Source: Epiperipatus broadwayi
Taxonomy: Eukaryota > Onychophora > Udeonychophora > Euonychophora > Peripatidae
Direction: 5' to 3'
Length of the DNA: 64,000 nucleotides
Assembly (NCBI GenBank): GCA_028023455.1
Contig: JAQFVV010006703.1
Location: 32,501 to 96,500 of the forward strand
Part shown: positions 41,757-54,426 of the stretch, piece after piece
How positions within the stretch are numbered: the first letter of the stretch is position 1
How the letters are laid out: each line of letters begins with the position of its first letter
Notes under the pieces: model-generated
The model's database searches: none
Told to the model about the DNA's origin: nothing
The model's input: the letters and a program-made list of their open reading frames with translations, nothing else
Program-made: the position numbers and the translations under genes

Positions 41757-41818
41757 TTCTATTATTATCTTAATCATTCATTAACTTTTATTCTATTATC
41801 ATCTTAATCATTCATTAT
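41757..41818 (+). repeat. Tandem duplication in T-rich tract
   Basis: Two adjacent copies of a unit of about 32 bp containing TTCTATTAT(T/C)AT and CTTAATCATTCATTA, differing at about one base. The surrounding 41.65-41.95 kb is a degenerate pyrimidine-rich tract rich in ATTCATT words. Confidence 0.7.
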
Positions 41819-44800
41819 TCTCATACATCTTCTTTCTTATTTCTTCATTCTTTGATTCATTTCATTTTATTATTTAATTATTACTTATTTTCATCATCCA
41901 TTTAGTGAGCCACATCCAAATTTATTTATTACTTAATTTATAATTTTAAGTTCATATTTATTCCATAGATCTAATTATAATTTGTTTATTGTTTTGACAA
42001 TAAATTGAAAGTATGCTAGCCTTTCTCACATGCGCAATTATTGTTTTGATGTATATTAAATTTATTTTATAACATTTTGTTAGTGGATTTTAAAGCTTGT
42101 TTGACCAGAAGTTATTATCTTCATAATCACCTTGTAATCTTCTTTAAATTTATAGTTTCATGCTAGCCTAGTTCAATAAAGAAATCATCTCTTTAGTTTA
42201 AAATTTCCTTTTATGCGTATATTCTTGATTATTTGGGTAGTGAAGGTAACAAAGGCAGATTCAGCGCCTAAAACGTGGAGCTTGATTAGCTATAATTGCT
42301 AGTCATATATATATATATATATATACTGCTTGATCCGATTCAATGGTTTCATTGCCAAAAATAAAACTCTTTTATTTTCATTAAATCTCTAAAATTCAAC
42401 ATTTTAAGCTATTTAAAAATTGTTTATAAGAGTATATGTATTAACACACATAGTTATGTTAAAAAAAAATAAAAATGTCATTGTGTTTTTTTTTTTTTTT
42501 TTATAAAATTGATTTCTAAAATAGTTTTCTTTTACTGCTTGTTTTTTTTTTATCAAATTAATTAAAAGCAAGCAAACTTTTTAATTACATTCCTGTTTTT
42601 TTTTATTTTAATTATAATCTAATTTTAGTTTAATTTTATAAGTGGAGGTTTAATTTTATGTTGTAGTTTTTTTCTATAAGTTAATCCCTGATTAGAATTA
42701 TTAATTAAGGTTGAGTGGGAGATTGAGATTTACCCTTGGCTAAGACTTAGAATTGAACAACAAGAAAATTTACATGGGGAATATTGTGGGGATATAAATA
42801 ACCTCAAAAATTTCAGACATTTTAGATTATTCTTAGCTGAAACAAGCTGTTTCAAAGTGAGATTCAGCATATAATAATTCCAACATTCTGTTTCATACTT
42901 TGATTTTAGCCTGATGAGATTCATACTGTATTGTTATCAGTCTGGGCATATTTTTTTCTTAAAATTTGCTATCACTAGATGTCAAAACTCAATGCTGATA
43001 CTTATGCTAACGTGCAACATGCCTTGCTAACTTAACTAAGGATGGACTCCTCATTCCCATCTGTTTTCACATCATGCCATGAAAGTCCGAAATAAAAAGG
43101 ATTCCAAAACATGCTTCTACACTTGCCACCATGAAAAGAAGACACCTGAAAAATGAACTCAAAAATAAATGTGTGCACTTTTGAAAAATTACATGAACTT
43201 TGATTTACCATAAGGTAAAAAGATTTCTTATTCTTATCAGGGTAAATCAATCTTTTAATTAAATCTCTGCTCAATCTAAAAATAAATCTGTAGTTTTGAT
43301 AATTATTTAATCTTATATTTATTATATGTATTTGCTTTTCTTTATGTTTATAGTATATCTTGGAACCATAGTTTTAATATTCCAAGTTTGTTTTTAATTT
43401 TGTTTATTGGAGAGCATACTGTGAGATTATAGTTTATATTCTTAATATGTCTCCCTTTATTTTATTAACTATTGCTAAATGCTTTAGCAGTTTTTTATAA
43501 TTTTAATTTGCTCGCCTATTTTTATTTTATTGGCCAATATTTAATTGAAATTACTGTGTTTGCACTTTTTTGTGAACTGCAAATCTTTTGGCTGGCAGTT
43601 TATCATGTTTATTATTCTCCTTTTTTTTGGTTGGAGATTTTTCTTTATATTACATAAGATCATAATCATTCTATAAGTTTTTTGTCTCATATGTGTAAAT
43701 CAACTGTGAATTGCATTAAACGTTGTAATCATAGGGCTGTCCTGCTGGCAAAATGATGTTCGTCTTGATGCATTATTCTGGGCAAGAAATGCTCACCAGC
43801 ACTGTTTCATTGATTTCCAACAAGACCATATTGTTTTCATATCTCTGAATTGGAAAACTAGAAATGTTCTTTTATAAATCACCAGCAGAAAGATATTCTT
43901 AATTCCTCTTTAAATTCTAGGTAATAGAATGTTTTTTTCTGGTAAGGCATTTAATGTTTTCATATTTTCAGCTGATATACACTCTCTGATAAATTAACTT
44001 ATAAAAATCTAGAACAAACTTTAGTATTTTGTTTTTTAGATTTATTTATTTTTTTATTTTTTTTTGCTTTAAATTTATTTGTCAGAAAGTGTACTGAAAA
44101 TTTAATTTGTAAAATCATTTGTAATTCTAATTATTTCACTTTCTTGATAAATACTTGGGGAGACATAATTGGTTTTGTAGTTACTTACCTGTCTCCTATT
44201 GAGACTTTTTAATTATCATTCTCAGCTTAATTTTGGCCATTCATTTAGTTGGTGATTCCCCAGTTTTAAATGTCAGTTTTCCTTAAATCAGATATTTAAT
44301 GTTTCCTCCATTTTAAATCATTTATGTAGGAGTATTTTCTAAGTTTTTTATTTTGTTAAACTGAAGATTTAAGTTTTCTTCCATTCTATTATTTATACTC
44401 AATCATATTCATTTATCATTTTTGTGTTCTTGCATTGTAATCAACCATGGATATTTTAAGCGTGATTTTTACATGCAGTAGTTCTGTGGACATTATGACA
44501 TTATTAGTCAATAAGCTAGTGATACTCGCCCATGCTGGTTCAATGGTTTATGCAAGAAACTCTCATTTTAGAACTTTTGAATAAGGAAACAAGAATTGCT
44601 TAGGTGAATTGACAGCTGAAGGAAAATCATTCTCTCCTTTTTTAATTCACTTTTAGAAAATTAGTCTGTCTGCTAGGGCATTGACACTTTGATTTTGTTA
44701 ATACACACCTGACAGAAACGTATGTGTTGTGTGCAACTCTTTACTTTAAAATTTTATATTTCTTTTAATAAAACTAAAATTTTTTAAACTTAATTTGGCT

Positions 44801-47235
44801 GATGTTTGTCTTAGTGCTTTTATTTTTCAATTGTCTGAACAATATTCATGAGCTCTTGCTATCTCCCTGAGTCTAGTCAGCATAAGCCATCATCCTCATT
44901 CACTTTTGATCCTGGTAAACAAATTTACCATGTGATGTGATGTACTGTAGCTTCTCCTTAAATGAAGTCAAGAATCTCTCAGCAATATATATAAGTACAT
45001 GTTTGTTTAATGCTGGATCGAGTTGGGATTCAATGGAGGGTTTAAAAAATTTATTCCAATGTTGCTTAATTTTATCAGCTAGTTTCTTGCATTATTTTAC
45101 ACTTTCTTTTTATAGATAAGTCATATCATTTAAAATGAGATTTGCACTTAGGATTTTTGATGGTTATGTGAATGAACAATTAACTGGTGATGTGTCTCTA
45201 TTTAGATGGCACATAAATTTATTTTTTAGCCTTCATCCTGCTCCTTTTTGAGTCTTACTGGATTTTTCAAAGGTCAAACTAAATATTAGAGTATCCATGA
45301 CTTAGTATGGATTGACTCTTCTATCTTGGTTAATGTCAAGATAACCCGATGCTTTTAAAGCATTAACCTGGTATACCCTCATCAAAAAATAATAATAATT
45401 ATAATAATAATATCCCTAGTTATGCACATTTTTTCACACACATACATGTATAACTTTCACCCTGTTTATTCAAAATGGTTATGTTTAACCAGTTGTGTTA
45501 TTATTTTAACTTAAGTATATTTTATTTTTAAGCTTGTAAATTTTTTTTACGTAGATAATCATGTATGTGCATATATGTATTACAGATACGAAAATTAATA
45601 TGATTAATGTAAAGCTAAAGCAATGTCAGAAAGTTCTAGAAGGTATTATTATAATTTAAAATGTTAAAATGTCATTCTTATTTAAATATTTCAACAGTTA
45701 CAAGTTAACTAAATCATATCCTTAAAACTTTTTCCAATTAAAAAAAAACCTTTAAATAATGCTTTCTGGAACGTATTTGTTTACATCTTCCAATATTGCC
45801 AAATTTTAAGTATAGGATGAGTAAGAGTTTTTGGCACATGCAAAATAAGCTCAGGACACTCAATCATCTTGTGTTTTTTTTGAGAGAGTGAAAACAAGAA
45901 TGAATTCTGAGTAGAAAGAAAGTTTGCCTGCCTGATCTTAGATCGCCTCATACTGCTTTCTTGCCATGTCATCGGTACTTGAGTACTGTTCTATGTACAT
46001 GTGAAAGAACAATAGGAAGATGCCTACCATTATTTTGTTAATATTATTATGCCTTGCTGGCCATGCTTTCATGTCTAAACTTCGTATACATTATTCTAAA
46101 TGGCTACCATAACTTCTAAAGGTAATCTCTTTTTGCCGAAGAATGAACTCTTAATATTCCTCACTTCTTTCCTAAATTCTAATTATATTTCTAATGTATT
46201 CTTTTATTTATCTGGTAACAGACTATAAGCTCAGTTATCGTTAGAGTTTTTTAAAAATCTCATTCTATCAAATGTTAGCACAGAATTATGCATTTTAAAT
46301 ATATCATTAGCTTTTAAAGTTTTACACTTTAGTTATTTTATTTTCATGTGACAAAACTTATTTTAAATATGTATTTTATTGAATTAAATTTAGTATGTTA
46401 ATGTTTCAATCTAGTGAACTTCTATCATTTCAGCCACCATTCTGATATTTTGGAATATTTAAATAGTTAAATGTAAAATTTCTTATTGAATGCAATTCGC
46501 TCGATTGAATATTTTGAAATATATGCTTAATGGCAGATTGTTTAAAACATCATATTATGGGATAAGATAAACTTTTTGTTGTTGATGCTATTGATTTAGA
46601 TACATTTTATGTTCTCAAAATAAATTTGATTATTAATCTATTTTTAATAATTATTCATTGCTTTCATGCCATCGAGCATTAACTGGCTTATAATATACTA
46701 TTGTTTAAGAATACTTGGGATTTGTTAAATAGAAAAAATAATATTTCCCCTCTTCTATATATGACATCCTAATTTTCTAAGATTATACATATGTTGCTGA
46801 GTGGGTTAACATTTTGTCATGGTGTTACACATGGTATTATTTATTTAAACTAAATTAATGCATTAGTCTTTTAAGACTTAAGCCATATTCATGTTGCTTA
46901 CTTATGGAAGCATTTCCAAGAATTTGTATTTTGCGTTATCGTACTTATTCCTCCAGAAATCATGGATTTTCTTCATGTAACTTGTCTAAGAATGAGGTTT
47001 GGTAACACCGACCTCAGGACAAATGTTAGATTGTTAAGGCTCTGCATTGGATAATGTCAACAAGTGTACCATGGAAACCTTGCCACTCATCTCTTCGAAT
47101 ACTGCCTTGTTATAAATACAAGTGGACTCTTATATATGATAAAGCTTTTCAGTCCAAATATGGACATATTCTCCATTTCTAGCACTATCATGGTAATCAG
47201 CTCTGCGAGTTCTTTTTCTTATGTGAGTTTCTATA

Positions 47236-47433
47236 TTATCTATAAGAAGTGGCACAGTGATGTTTGTAAACCATTCTCTTAATAATTAATAGAATATTTT
47301 TGGGATTGTCACAGTAAAGCTTATTTAAGCTAACCCCTTCCTCATTTGCACAGGCCCAGATGCGCTCATGAATGATCCATTGTTTAACTGTCATATCAAG
47401 AGTAAACCTCTCTTTGTAGATGAATTTATACAC
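47236..47433 (-). other. Possible protein-coding relic of unknown family
   Basis: A 65-codon open frame on the minus strand has unusually balanced amino-acid use for this window: MTVKQWIIHERIWACANEEG, then VSLNKLYCDNPKNILLI. It has Trp, Cys and acidic residues rather than only Ile, Lys, Asn and Tyr. After a frame change, another plausible piece follows (THIRKRTRRADYHDSARNGE, to about 47,150). I do not recognise the family. It could be the edge of a decayed transposase or host exon, or chance. Confidence 0.25.
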
Positions 47434-47989
47434 ATCTCTTATTATTACTTTAAAGTAATGATCATAGTGTTAATAACATCAATCTATTGTTATTTACAGC
47501 TCATTAGCATACTAAATCAGTTGCCTATATGCAAACTATTAACCACACGAAATCTGTTCTATGTCTCTAATGTAAATTAAAATTGTTTATGTTCATTAAA
47601 TTATTATAGTTGATAATTACTCATGCATTGTGGCTTACTGAATCTCATTCATTGAATCTTACTTGTTCCTTATAATAATATTAATAATTAAAAGTTATAA
47701 CTGATTATTTGAAATGGACATTTATCCCTGGGTTGTTCTGTTCTTACTCATTCTGGATGGATACTATATTATAATTCATATTTTTTTCACAATGCTAGCT
47801 GTGTGTAATTCATTTAAATTTATAGATTTTCCCTTCACATAAGATATTTGACTGAGCCAAGATTTAATATTACTTATTTCTAATAATTTTCTGATCTCAT
47901 GTTTCTTTGCTGTGTCTGTGGGACTGGAATGAATAAAATTTCATCTGTTATCATCAGAAGTGTTGTTCATAATGGTATAGTTTTAGAGA

Positions 47990-48256
47990 AGAGCAAATAG
48001 GGCAGAATCCATGATTGCTTCTGACCTGTGTATCTGAGGCATGAGTGGATTTAGCATACTTTTGCTTAGATTCTAAACCTTATTAAAATGAGCATACAAT
48101 TCTGACCGGTACAATATATATTTATATATATTGTACTACGCATATCAATCCAACAAACCCCTGAATACAGGTAAAGTACCTTGAGTCCGACCACATACAA
48201 GATATATAAATCAGGTACATCATGGATTCTGCCGTATTTATCTATATCCCCAGGTC
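47990..48256. repeat. Foldback element of repeat family R1 around a TA palindrome
   Basis: A minus-strand copy of repeat R1 (about 48,000-48,065) and a plus-strand copy (48,171-48,256) face each other. Their midpoint falls on the ACAATATATA...TATATTGT palindrome at 48,109-48,136. Shared words in the arms include CATGGATTCTGCC. Arm identity is moderate, so this is an old foldback. No coding capacity. Confidence 0.6.
48109..48136. repeat. TA-centred palindrome GTACAATA...TATTGTAC
   Basis: A 28 bp palindrome with a TTTATA centre. It shares the ACAATA frame with the palindromes at 2.4, 37.6 and 61.4 kb and sits at the centre of the foldback listed above. Confidence 0.8.
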
Positions 48257-50026
48257 AAAGATATAATCAATAGCCTTTCTCAACAATACTATCGAATTCC
48301 TTTACTTTCACCATGCCGGCAGCTGGGTCTTAAAGGATGAGATTCAAATTTTATTATATTTAAATGAAAACTTGGGTGATTGATTAATAGATATATTTGA
48401 AAATCCAAAATTATTTAAAATAAAAGTAAATAAAATGATTCGAGGAACACTGGAAGTTTTGTTTTAGTTATCTATATATTTAAAAATCATTAAACATTTT
48501 ACAGTCATACTTAACTCAAGCTCTTTTTAAAAAAAACAAAAATATAATCTTTAAATTAACTTTTACAATGATACAAGTTTATGATGAATTTATTATATTA
48601 GGGGTTAACATTTCATTTGTTTAGTTTATATACTTTTACTTTTGTTTCCATTTATTTTCCTTTAAAATAAAACAAAAATGATTTTATAATTAAATGATCA
48701 CGGATTTTAAAATTATCCTTGCACATTTAGTACAAGCTTACAAGATAGTGGCAGGTTTAAATATCTGCCTAATGCACATATATAAGAATGAATACTTTAT
48801 TGCTTTTTTTTTTTTTTTTTTACAAAGAAAGGATTAAAAAAAAAACTTTTTTTTTTTAAAAAAAAAGGGTATCAAGGAAATAATTACAATAAGATTTAAA
48901 CAAAACATTTTTTATTAAAAAGACATTGATGAAATAAACGATTATAATAAGACTAATTTGATGTCTTACTCCACCAACATATAGAAAAAAGAATTGATTT
49001 TATTTATCTTTATAAAAATACTTTAGATTTCAAATAACTAATGTTTTATCACATTAGTGGATCTTGCTAGAATAGCTTATAACTAACTTTACAGCGATTT
49101 AAAACTGTAAGCGGTTATAATAAAAAAAAAATAGATCAGTTAATTATCAAGCAAACAAGCCGCTTTAATTGGACTTACAACTAAAAATTGTACCTATAAT
49201 AAAATATAACATGAATTAGCCAAAATCAAACGATTTTAACTAATTATGAAAACAAACAAAAGAGTTGATTACTCAGATAGAAGATCCTTCCATAGAATCA
49301 TTTCCCTATGACTTACGTATTAGATAGGCAAAAGAAAAACAAAACAACATCAGGTTATAAATATCCAAATCCAAAGGAGAGATGAAAATGTAGCCAGAAA
49401 CATATGAGCCAAATTAAGGACACTCGCATGCCTATTACAACGAAGAATAAAAAAGAAAAATCGATACGTCCACATTTTGTGTCCATATACCAATATGGAG
49501 ATAGGATTTACAGAGTCAATGTGCCAACCTATATGAGTACCACACTGGCCAAACCCACTTTATCTCAACCATGCTATCCGATTTAACAGACGAATGCGAA
49601 ACCGGAAGCTAACTCCGCACCACCAAATAAATGACCATTTTAGGTCTGTCCATGATACTCCAAGCATTCTTTATTAACCCAAGATATTTTGATCATTAAA
49701 TATGAATGAATTATAATTAAATAGCCTTAAAATGATTTAATACTGCATAGAGACCGACCTGCATAACCATCTACTTTAAATAAATATTTAACCTACAAAA
49801 AAACAGTCATATAGAAATAAGGAAATTTATTTCTCGAATAAATCCCCTCTTTCCTCTTTCCTAATTTAAAAAAAGGCATGATAATTAACTGATGCTATAC
49901 AGCTGCACTGTTACTAGGTCAAAATCTATAGCATATTTTGTTTTAAATTGCAGAAATATAAAATAATAGAGTCCCATTCTGGGAAAACTATAAAACTACT
50001 TAAAGAAATAAGGGATGCTTATTTTG

Positions 50027-50066
<40 letters not shown>

Positions 50067-51526
50067 TCGACATAACTTTACTTGCGAAATAAAATTAGAT
50101 CAGAATTATTTTATTTTAAAATTTAATCGTTCTTTGTTAACATTCCCATCCACTAGTAAACATAATTTGCTCTCTTAGCAAATTACTCTCTTTGATCCTC
50201 CACAAGTGAAGTTTGTCGGAAAATAAAAATTAATGCATGAAATCTCATGCTAAAATTACTATAAAACAAATAAATAAATTCACATTTAAATAATTAAATA
50301 TCTTAAAATTGAAAATTATGGTGAGCTTGAGTTATGGAAAACATTTTAATTTAAAAGAAAAGGTTAAAGGATCAGTTAAGAGATTTTTAACAAAATATAA
50401 CTTTTGATGTTTTTTTAATGCTTACAAAATTAGATTTACATTCTAATAATAATTTTGTAAAATCTGGTTGACTACCTTGGTCTTCCCCGGGATGAGTTCT
50501 GTGGGTGAACGTTGATGGCTTGTGGCATTTAAAGGCAAGTTCTAGCAGCAGTATGTCAGAAGGTTTCACATCTTAGGAGGGAATGGGTAGTGAATTTCCC
50601 TTTTACTTTTTGCTCACCATTTTACCGATGTGGAGACTTTCTCAAACTATTCTCTTCTCTTTATCTCTTCTTTCTTTTCAAAAAAAGCATCACTATTTAT
50701 ACCTTTCTAATGGTATATGATTTCTCTGCTACCCCAGGAGATTTTCCTTTTTAAAACAATAGAAATTATGCTTTTATTCTAATTTTAGAAAGTTTGTACC
50801 TTGATAAGGATCAACAGATTTAATATAATTTTATGTTCATTTTTATTTTAGATAATGATGCAGAATATCTCTACTCATTAATGAATAGAAATTTCAAAGT
50901 AAAATGGATTTTTGGTAATTTCTAAGTGTTTTTAATTTAAACATTTATTTTAAACTTCTTATTGAGGTACACATCTTTTAGAAAAGGCCATCTTGGATTC
51001 TTATACTGAAAGAAAATTAGATATTTTAAACATATATATATATATATATAATATATATAAAAATTCAAAGTTATATTAACAGTGTGTTAGTATATAATTA
51101 AATATGATCCAAAATACGTTTTGGATTTATTCAGGATAGTTAAAAAAATATTAAAAAATGTTTTTTAGAATAATAAAAAAAAGCAAACATTAGTAAAATA
51201 AATGATTAGGTGGGCCAAACTGTGAAACGGCAAATATAAATAAGATTTAATATTTATATATATATACTTTTTATGATATTGACTTTATCTCTTAGTATGC
51301 TTTAAATATATGTAACAAAATCTGGAAAATTAAAATGTACAAAATAAAAAGCAATTTTATACAATAGCACAATATATGCAATTCCTTCTATTGGAAGTTT
51401 TTCAGATATTGTTGAAAGAAAATCAATATAATAATATGTAATATTTAATTAAAAACATGTGGGCTTATTCAAAAATGAGAGAAAAAATTAAAACATTTAC
51501 AAAATAATATACCTGGAATTGAATTC
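48257..51526. other. AT-rich noncoding DNA with short simple repeats
   Basis: Homopolymer A and T runs cluster at 48.80-48.87 kb. A (CA)n then (TA)n compound microsatellite lies at 50,031-50,066. Short open frames at 49,404-49,586 (plus) and 50,387-50,569 (minus) have somewhat richer composition but no motif I can name. No RNA gene or terminal repeats are seen. Confidence 0.55.
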
Positions 51527-51922
<396 letters not shown>

Positions 51923-52818
51923 TCATTTATTTAAGTGCTAAACAACAGCATAAAGCCAATTACAGCTTGCACATACAATAAAAGTGAAAATAAAACATAT
52001 AACATAAAATGAAAATATAAATGTATACATAATAAAGTAAAATTTAAAAGACAAAATCAAACATAACATTTAAGTTTAATAAGATTACAAAATTTCTTAT
52101 AATCAATGTCACACAGATTAAGGTTACTCCTAATCTGATTATGGTAGCCTAAATAAAGGAGAAAATTTAAGAATATTAGAACGACATGTTTGAATCTGAT
52201 ATACACAAATAGACCTAGTATCATAACTTAAAGACCTAATTGAAATAGTTGAAACTATGTCTGATAAAAGAACTTGTTTATTAACAATTTTATAAAACGA
52301 TTTCAAATGTCTATACTTTCATCTAGATGAAAGATTAATCATTTTATTCTCCCAAGACACATATTTGAAAAAGGTCTTAGAAATAGACTGCAACAAGTTA
52401 TATCCTTGCCAAGAACTAGAGTTCCAAATTATTGAACCATATTCAATAATAGGTAGAACCAATGAAAAAAACAATTTCTGTTTAGTATCATTACTGAACT
52501 GATAACCATGTCTAAGAATGGCACCCATAACTTTAAAAGCCCTACCAACAATCATTTCAAGATGAGGAATAAAAGATCCATTACAAGAAAACATAATTCC
52601 AATTTTTTTGACATTTAACTGAAATAATTTTATGAGAATTGATATAACAAAATTGTAAAACTACAGAATTTTTGGAATAAGAAACAAAGGAGCATTTATT
52701 AGAATTAACTGTCATATTATTTAACTCACACCAAGCATTAAAGTTATCAATATCCTTCTGAGGGAGAACACAATCGTTGACTGATATAATTCTTCTAAAA
52801 ATCTTACAGTCATCAGCT
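51923..52818 (-). mobile_element. Jockey-type LINE, 3' fragment
   Basis: A minus-strand fragment of about 0.9 kb. The right edge falls at the RT catalytic box: the reading begins ADDCKIFRRIISVNDC near 52,817, then continues through the post-RT region to the 3' UTR and the (TAA) array. It is related to, but clearly different from, the Jockey-type copy at 23.3-26.7 kb. The right junction touches a sequence shared with the LTR-like repeats at 53 and 59 kb. Confidence 0.8.
52319..52817 (-). pseudogene. Jockey-type RT C-terminal fragment
   Basis: Reading pieces: ADDCKIFRRIISVND, NNMTVNSNKCSFVSYSKNS, then the open stretch 52,594-52,319 with IVGRAFKVMGAILRHG and LPIIEYGSIIWNSSS. The IEYGSIIW motif matches the same point (LEYGSIIW) in the larger Jockey-type copy. 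A frameshift lies near 52,620 and the conserved reading is lost left of 52,319. Non-functional. Confidence 0.75.
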
Positions 52819-52819
52819 T

Positions 52820-53038
52820 TTTTATGTAATTTTTTTTATAAGATAAATTCTTTAATAATACAACATATGCAGTTGTACTGTGGGTGAAATGGGAATATAG
52901 TATAGACCAAACCCAGTTATTTACTTCACATATATAAACATTTATACACGTGTTTTAATTATGATCTATTTGATCGATTTTATATTAAGTTCTAATATTT
53001 TAAAGATTAGCTGTGCTGAATTCTCAGCAACAGCCATA
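52820..53038. repeat. Extra partial copy of LTR-like segment b
   Basis: About 219 bp that align with 53,440-53,675 and 59,540-59,755 in the same orientation, from TTTTATGTA through AATTCTCAGCAACAGCCAT. It is joined directly to segment a of the next repeat, giving an order b-a-b. This could be a tandem LTR remnant. Confidence 0.7.
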
Positions 53039-53692
53039 TATACAGTTTTCATCTCAATTAATTAGAGCACCCATTAAGCTTATATTACATTAAATAAAAC
53101 AAACTTTTAATTTTTATCTTTAAAACATATCAAAAGAACAACATTTCTTTTACCACAAAATGTTCTTTTCCATCTTTTGTTCTTTTTTTTTTTTTTAAAA
53201 AAAAATTCCAATTTACTAAAACTTTTCTTTATAATTACCAAAAACAGAATCCATTATAATGAAAATATAAAATTTGATATTATTTATATATATATTTTTC
53301 TTTAAAAAAAGAAAAACATTTATTTAAAAATATCAAAAAAAAAAAAAAACACTTCTGGATACATATATCAGAACATTACAAATAAAACAAAAATGTTCCC
53401 AACGTAAACAAAAGTCATTACAAATGTAAAACTATTTTGTATGTAGTTTTCTTTTTATAAGATAAATTCGTTAATAATACCACATATGCACTTGTATTGT
53501 GGGTGAAATGGAAATATAGTATAGACCAGACCCAGTTATTTACTTCACATATATAAACATTTATACATGTGTTTTAATTACAATCCTTGTGACCAATTTT
53601 ATATTAAATTCTAATCTTTTAAAGATTACCTGTGCTGAATTCTCAGCAACAACCATATTGTACATGGACGTTAAATACATTCTGGCACAATA
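53039..53692 (-). repeat. LTR-like direct repeat, copy 1 (putative 3' LTR)
   Basis: A segment of about 650 bp aligns in the same orientation with 59,171-59,790, with conserved blocks at both ends and throughout. On the minus strand it begins TGCCAGAAT. Directly upstream of that start (plus 53,693-53,716) the minus strand has GGGGATGGGGTATTG, a purine-rich stretch that could be a polypurine tract. A Gypsy-like gag on the same strand lies between the two copies. LTR status is an inference. I do not see a clear CA end or a primer-binding site. Confidence 0.55.
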
Positions 53693-54426
53693 CCCCATCC
53701 CCGATGAGACTGTTGAAATGAGCTCACTCTTTTTAATGACCTTATTTAACTATTTTAATATTTTGTTAATTATTTACATTTTAAATATAACATATATGAT
53801 TTGTTTTAGCACGAACGCTTATACTGTTCAACTGGTAGAAATGTAAACCCACAGTCCTTCAAACACCAATATGCATGGCCCAGACTATATCGTCTTCCTG
53901 CATGCTATTTCAAGATCATGAGAAATCCAGAGCATCATCCCACAGATCCCTACTACATCCAGAACTCTGTGACTGACAACTTATGTAAAGTACCATAATA
54001 TCTAAATAAATGTATCCACACTCACACTTTTGGATACTTACAAGATCGTTTTGCATTTTAGATAATGAAGAAATGAACACTATTTACAAAGAGTTTTGTG
54101 AAAATATATATAACCTTAATGAATTCACCCATGCTCATTCCTTTAGAGCCTTACAGGGTCTTGTTGCATTGCAAGGTTGAGGGTCTCCGAGAGGAAAAAA
54201 ACAACCTTTTCTCTTTTCTTGGCAAAACAGTACTCCCTGCACTAGTGAAAGAGTACATACACCACCATAAAGCCACAAAAACTTTGAACTACATATAGAT
54301 CTCCAGCCAACCTTCTAAACTCTCACCATTTCCCAACAGAACATGAATAACCTGACATAATCAAAACACCACACACAATGTTAAAAAAAATCACAAAGTT
54401 CACTTCTCAACTTCTAAATGATACAC
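53693..54426. other. Between LTR-like repeat and gag relic, no gene seen
   Basis: About 730 bp with somewhat higher GC. Short open frames such as 54,098-54,298 have no motif. If the Gypsy reading is right, pol would be expected in this interval on the minus strand, but no protease, RT or integrase motif is visible, so the internal region is probably deleted. Confidence 0.45.

Larger units (their letters stand above)
37643..47235. other. AT-rich noncoding DNA, no gene seen
   Basis: About 9.6 kb without a recognisable gene. Open frames (for example 38,335-38,637, 41,578-41,784, 42,730-42,924, 43,032-43,274) have no family motifs and are AT-driven. Much of 41-47 kb is visibly T-rich on the plus strand. 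Listed inside: a direct repeat near 39.9 kb and a tandem duplication near 41.8 kb. A decayed host exon could not be excluded by eye. Confidence 0.5.

Noticed and set aside
49404-50569. Short frames with richer composition (49,404-49,586 plus; 50,387-50,569 minus)
   Set aside because: Looked at as possible exons, but there are no motifs, no extension in frame and no convincing splice sites.
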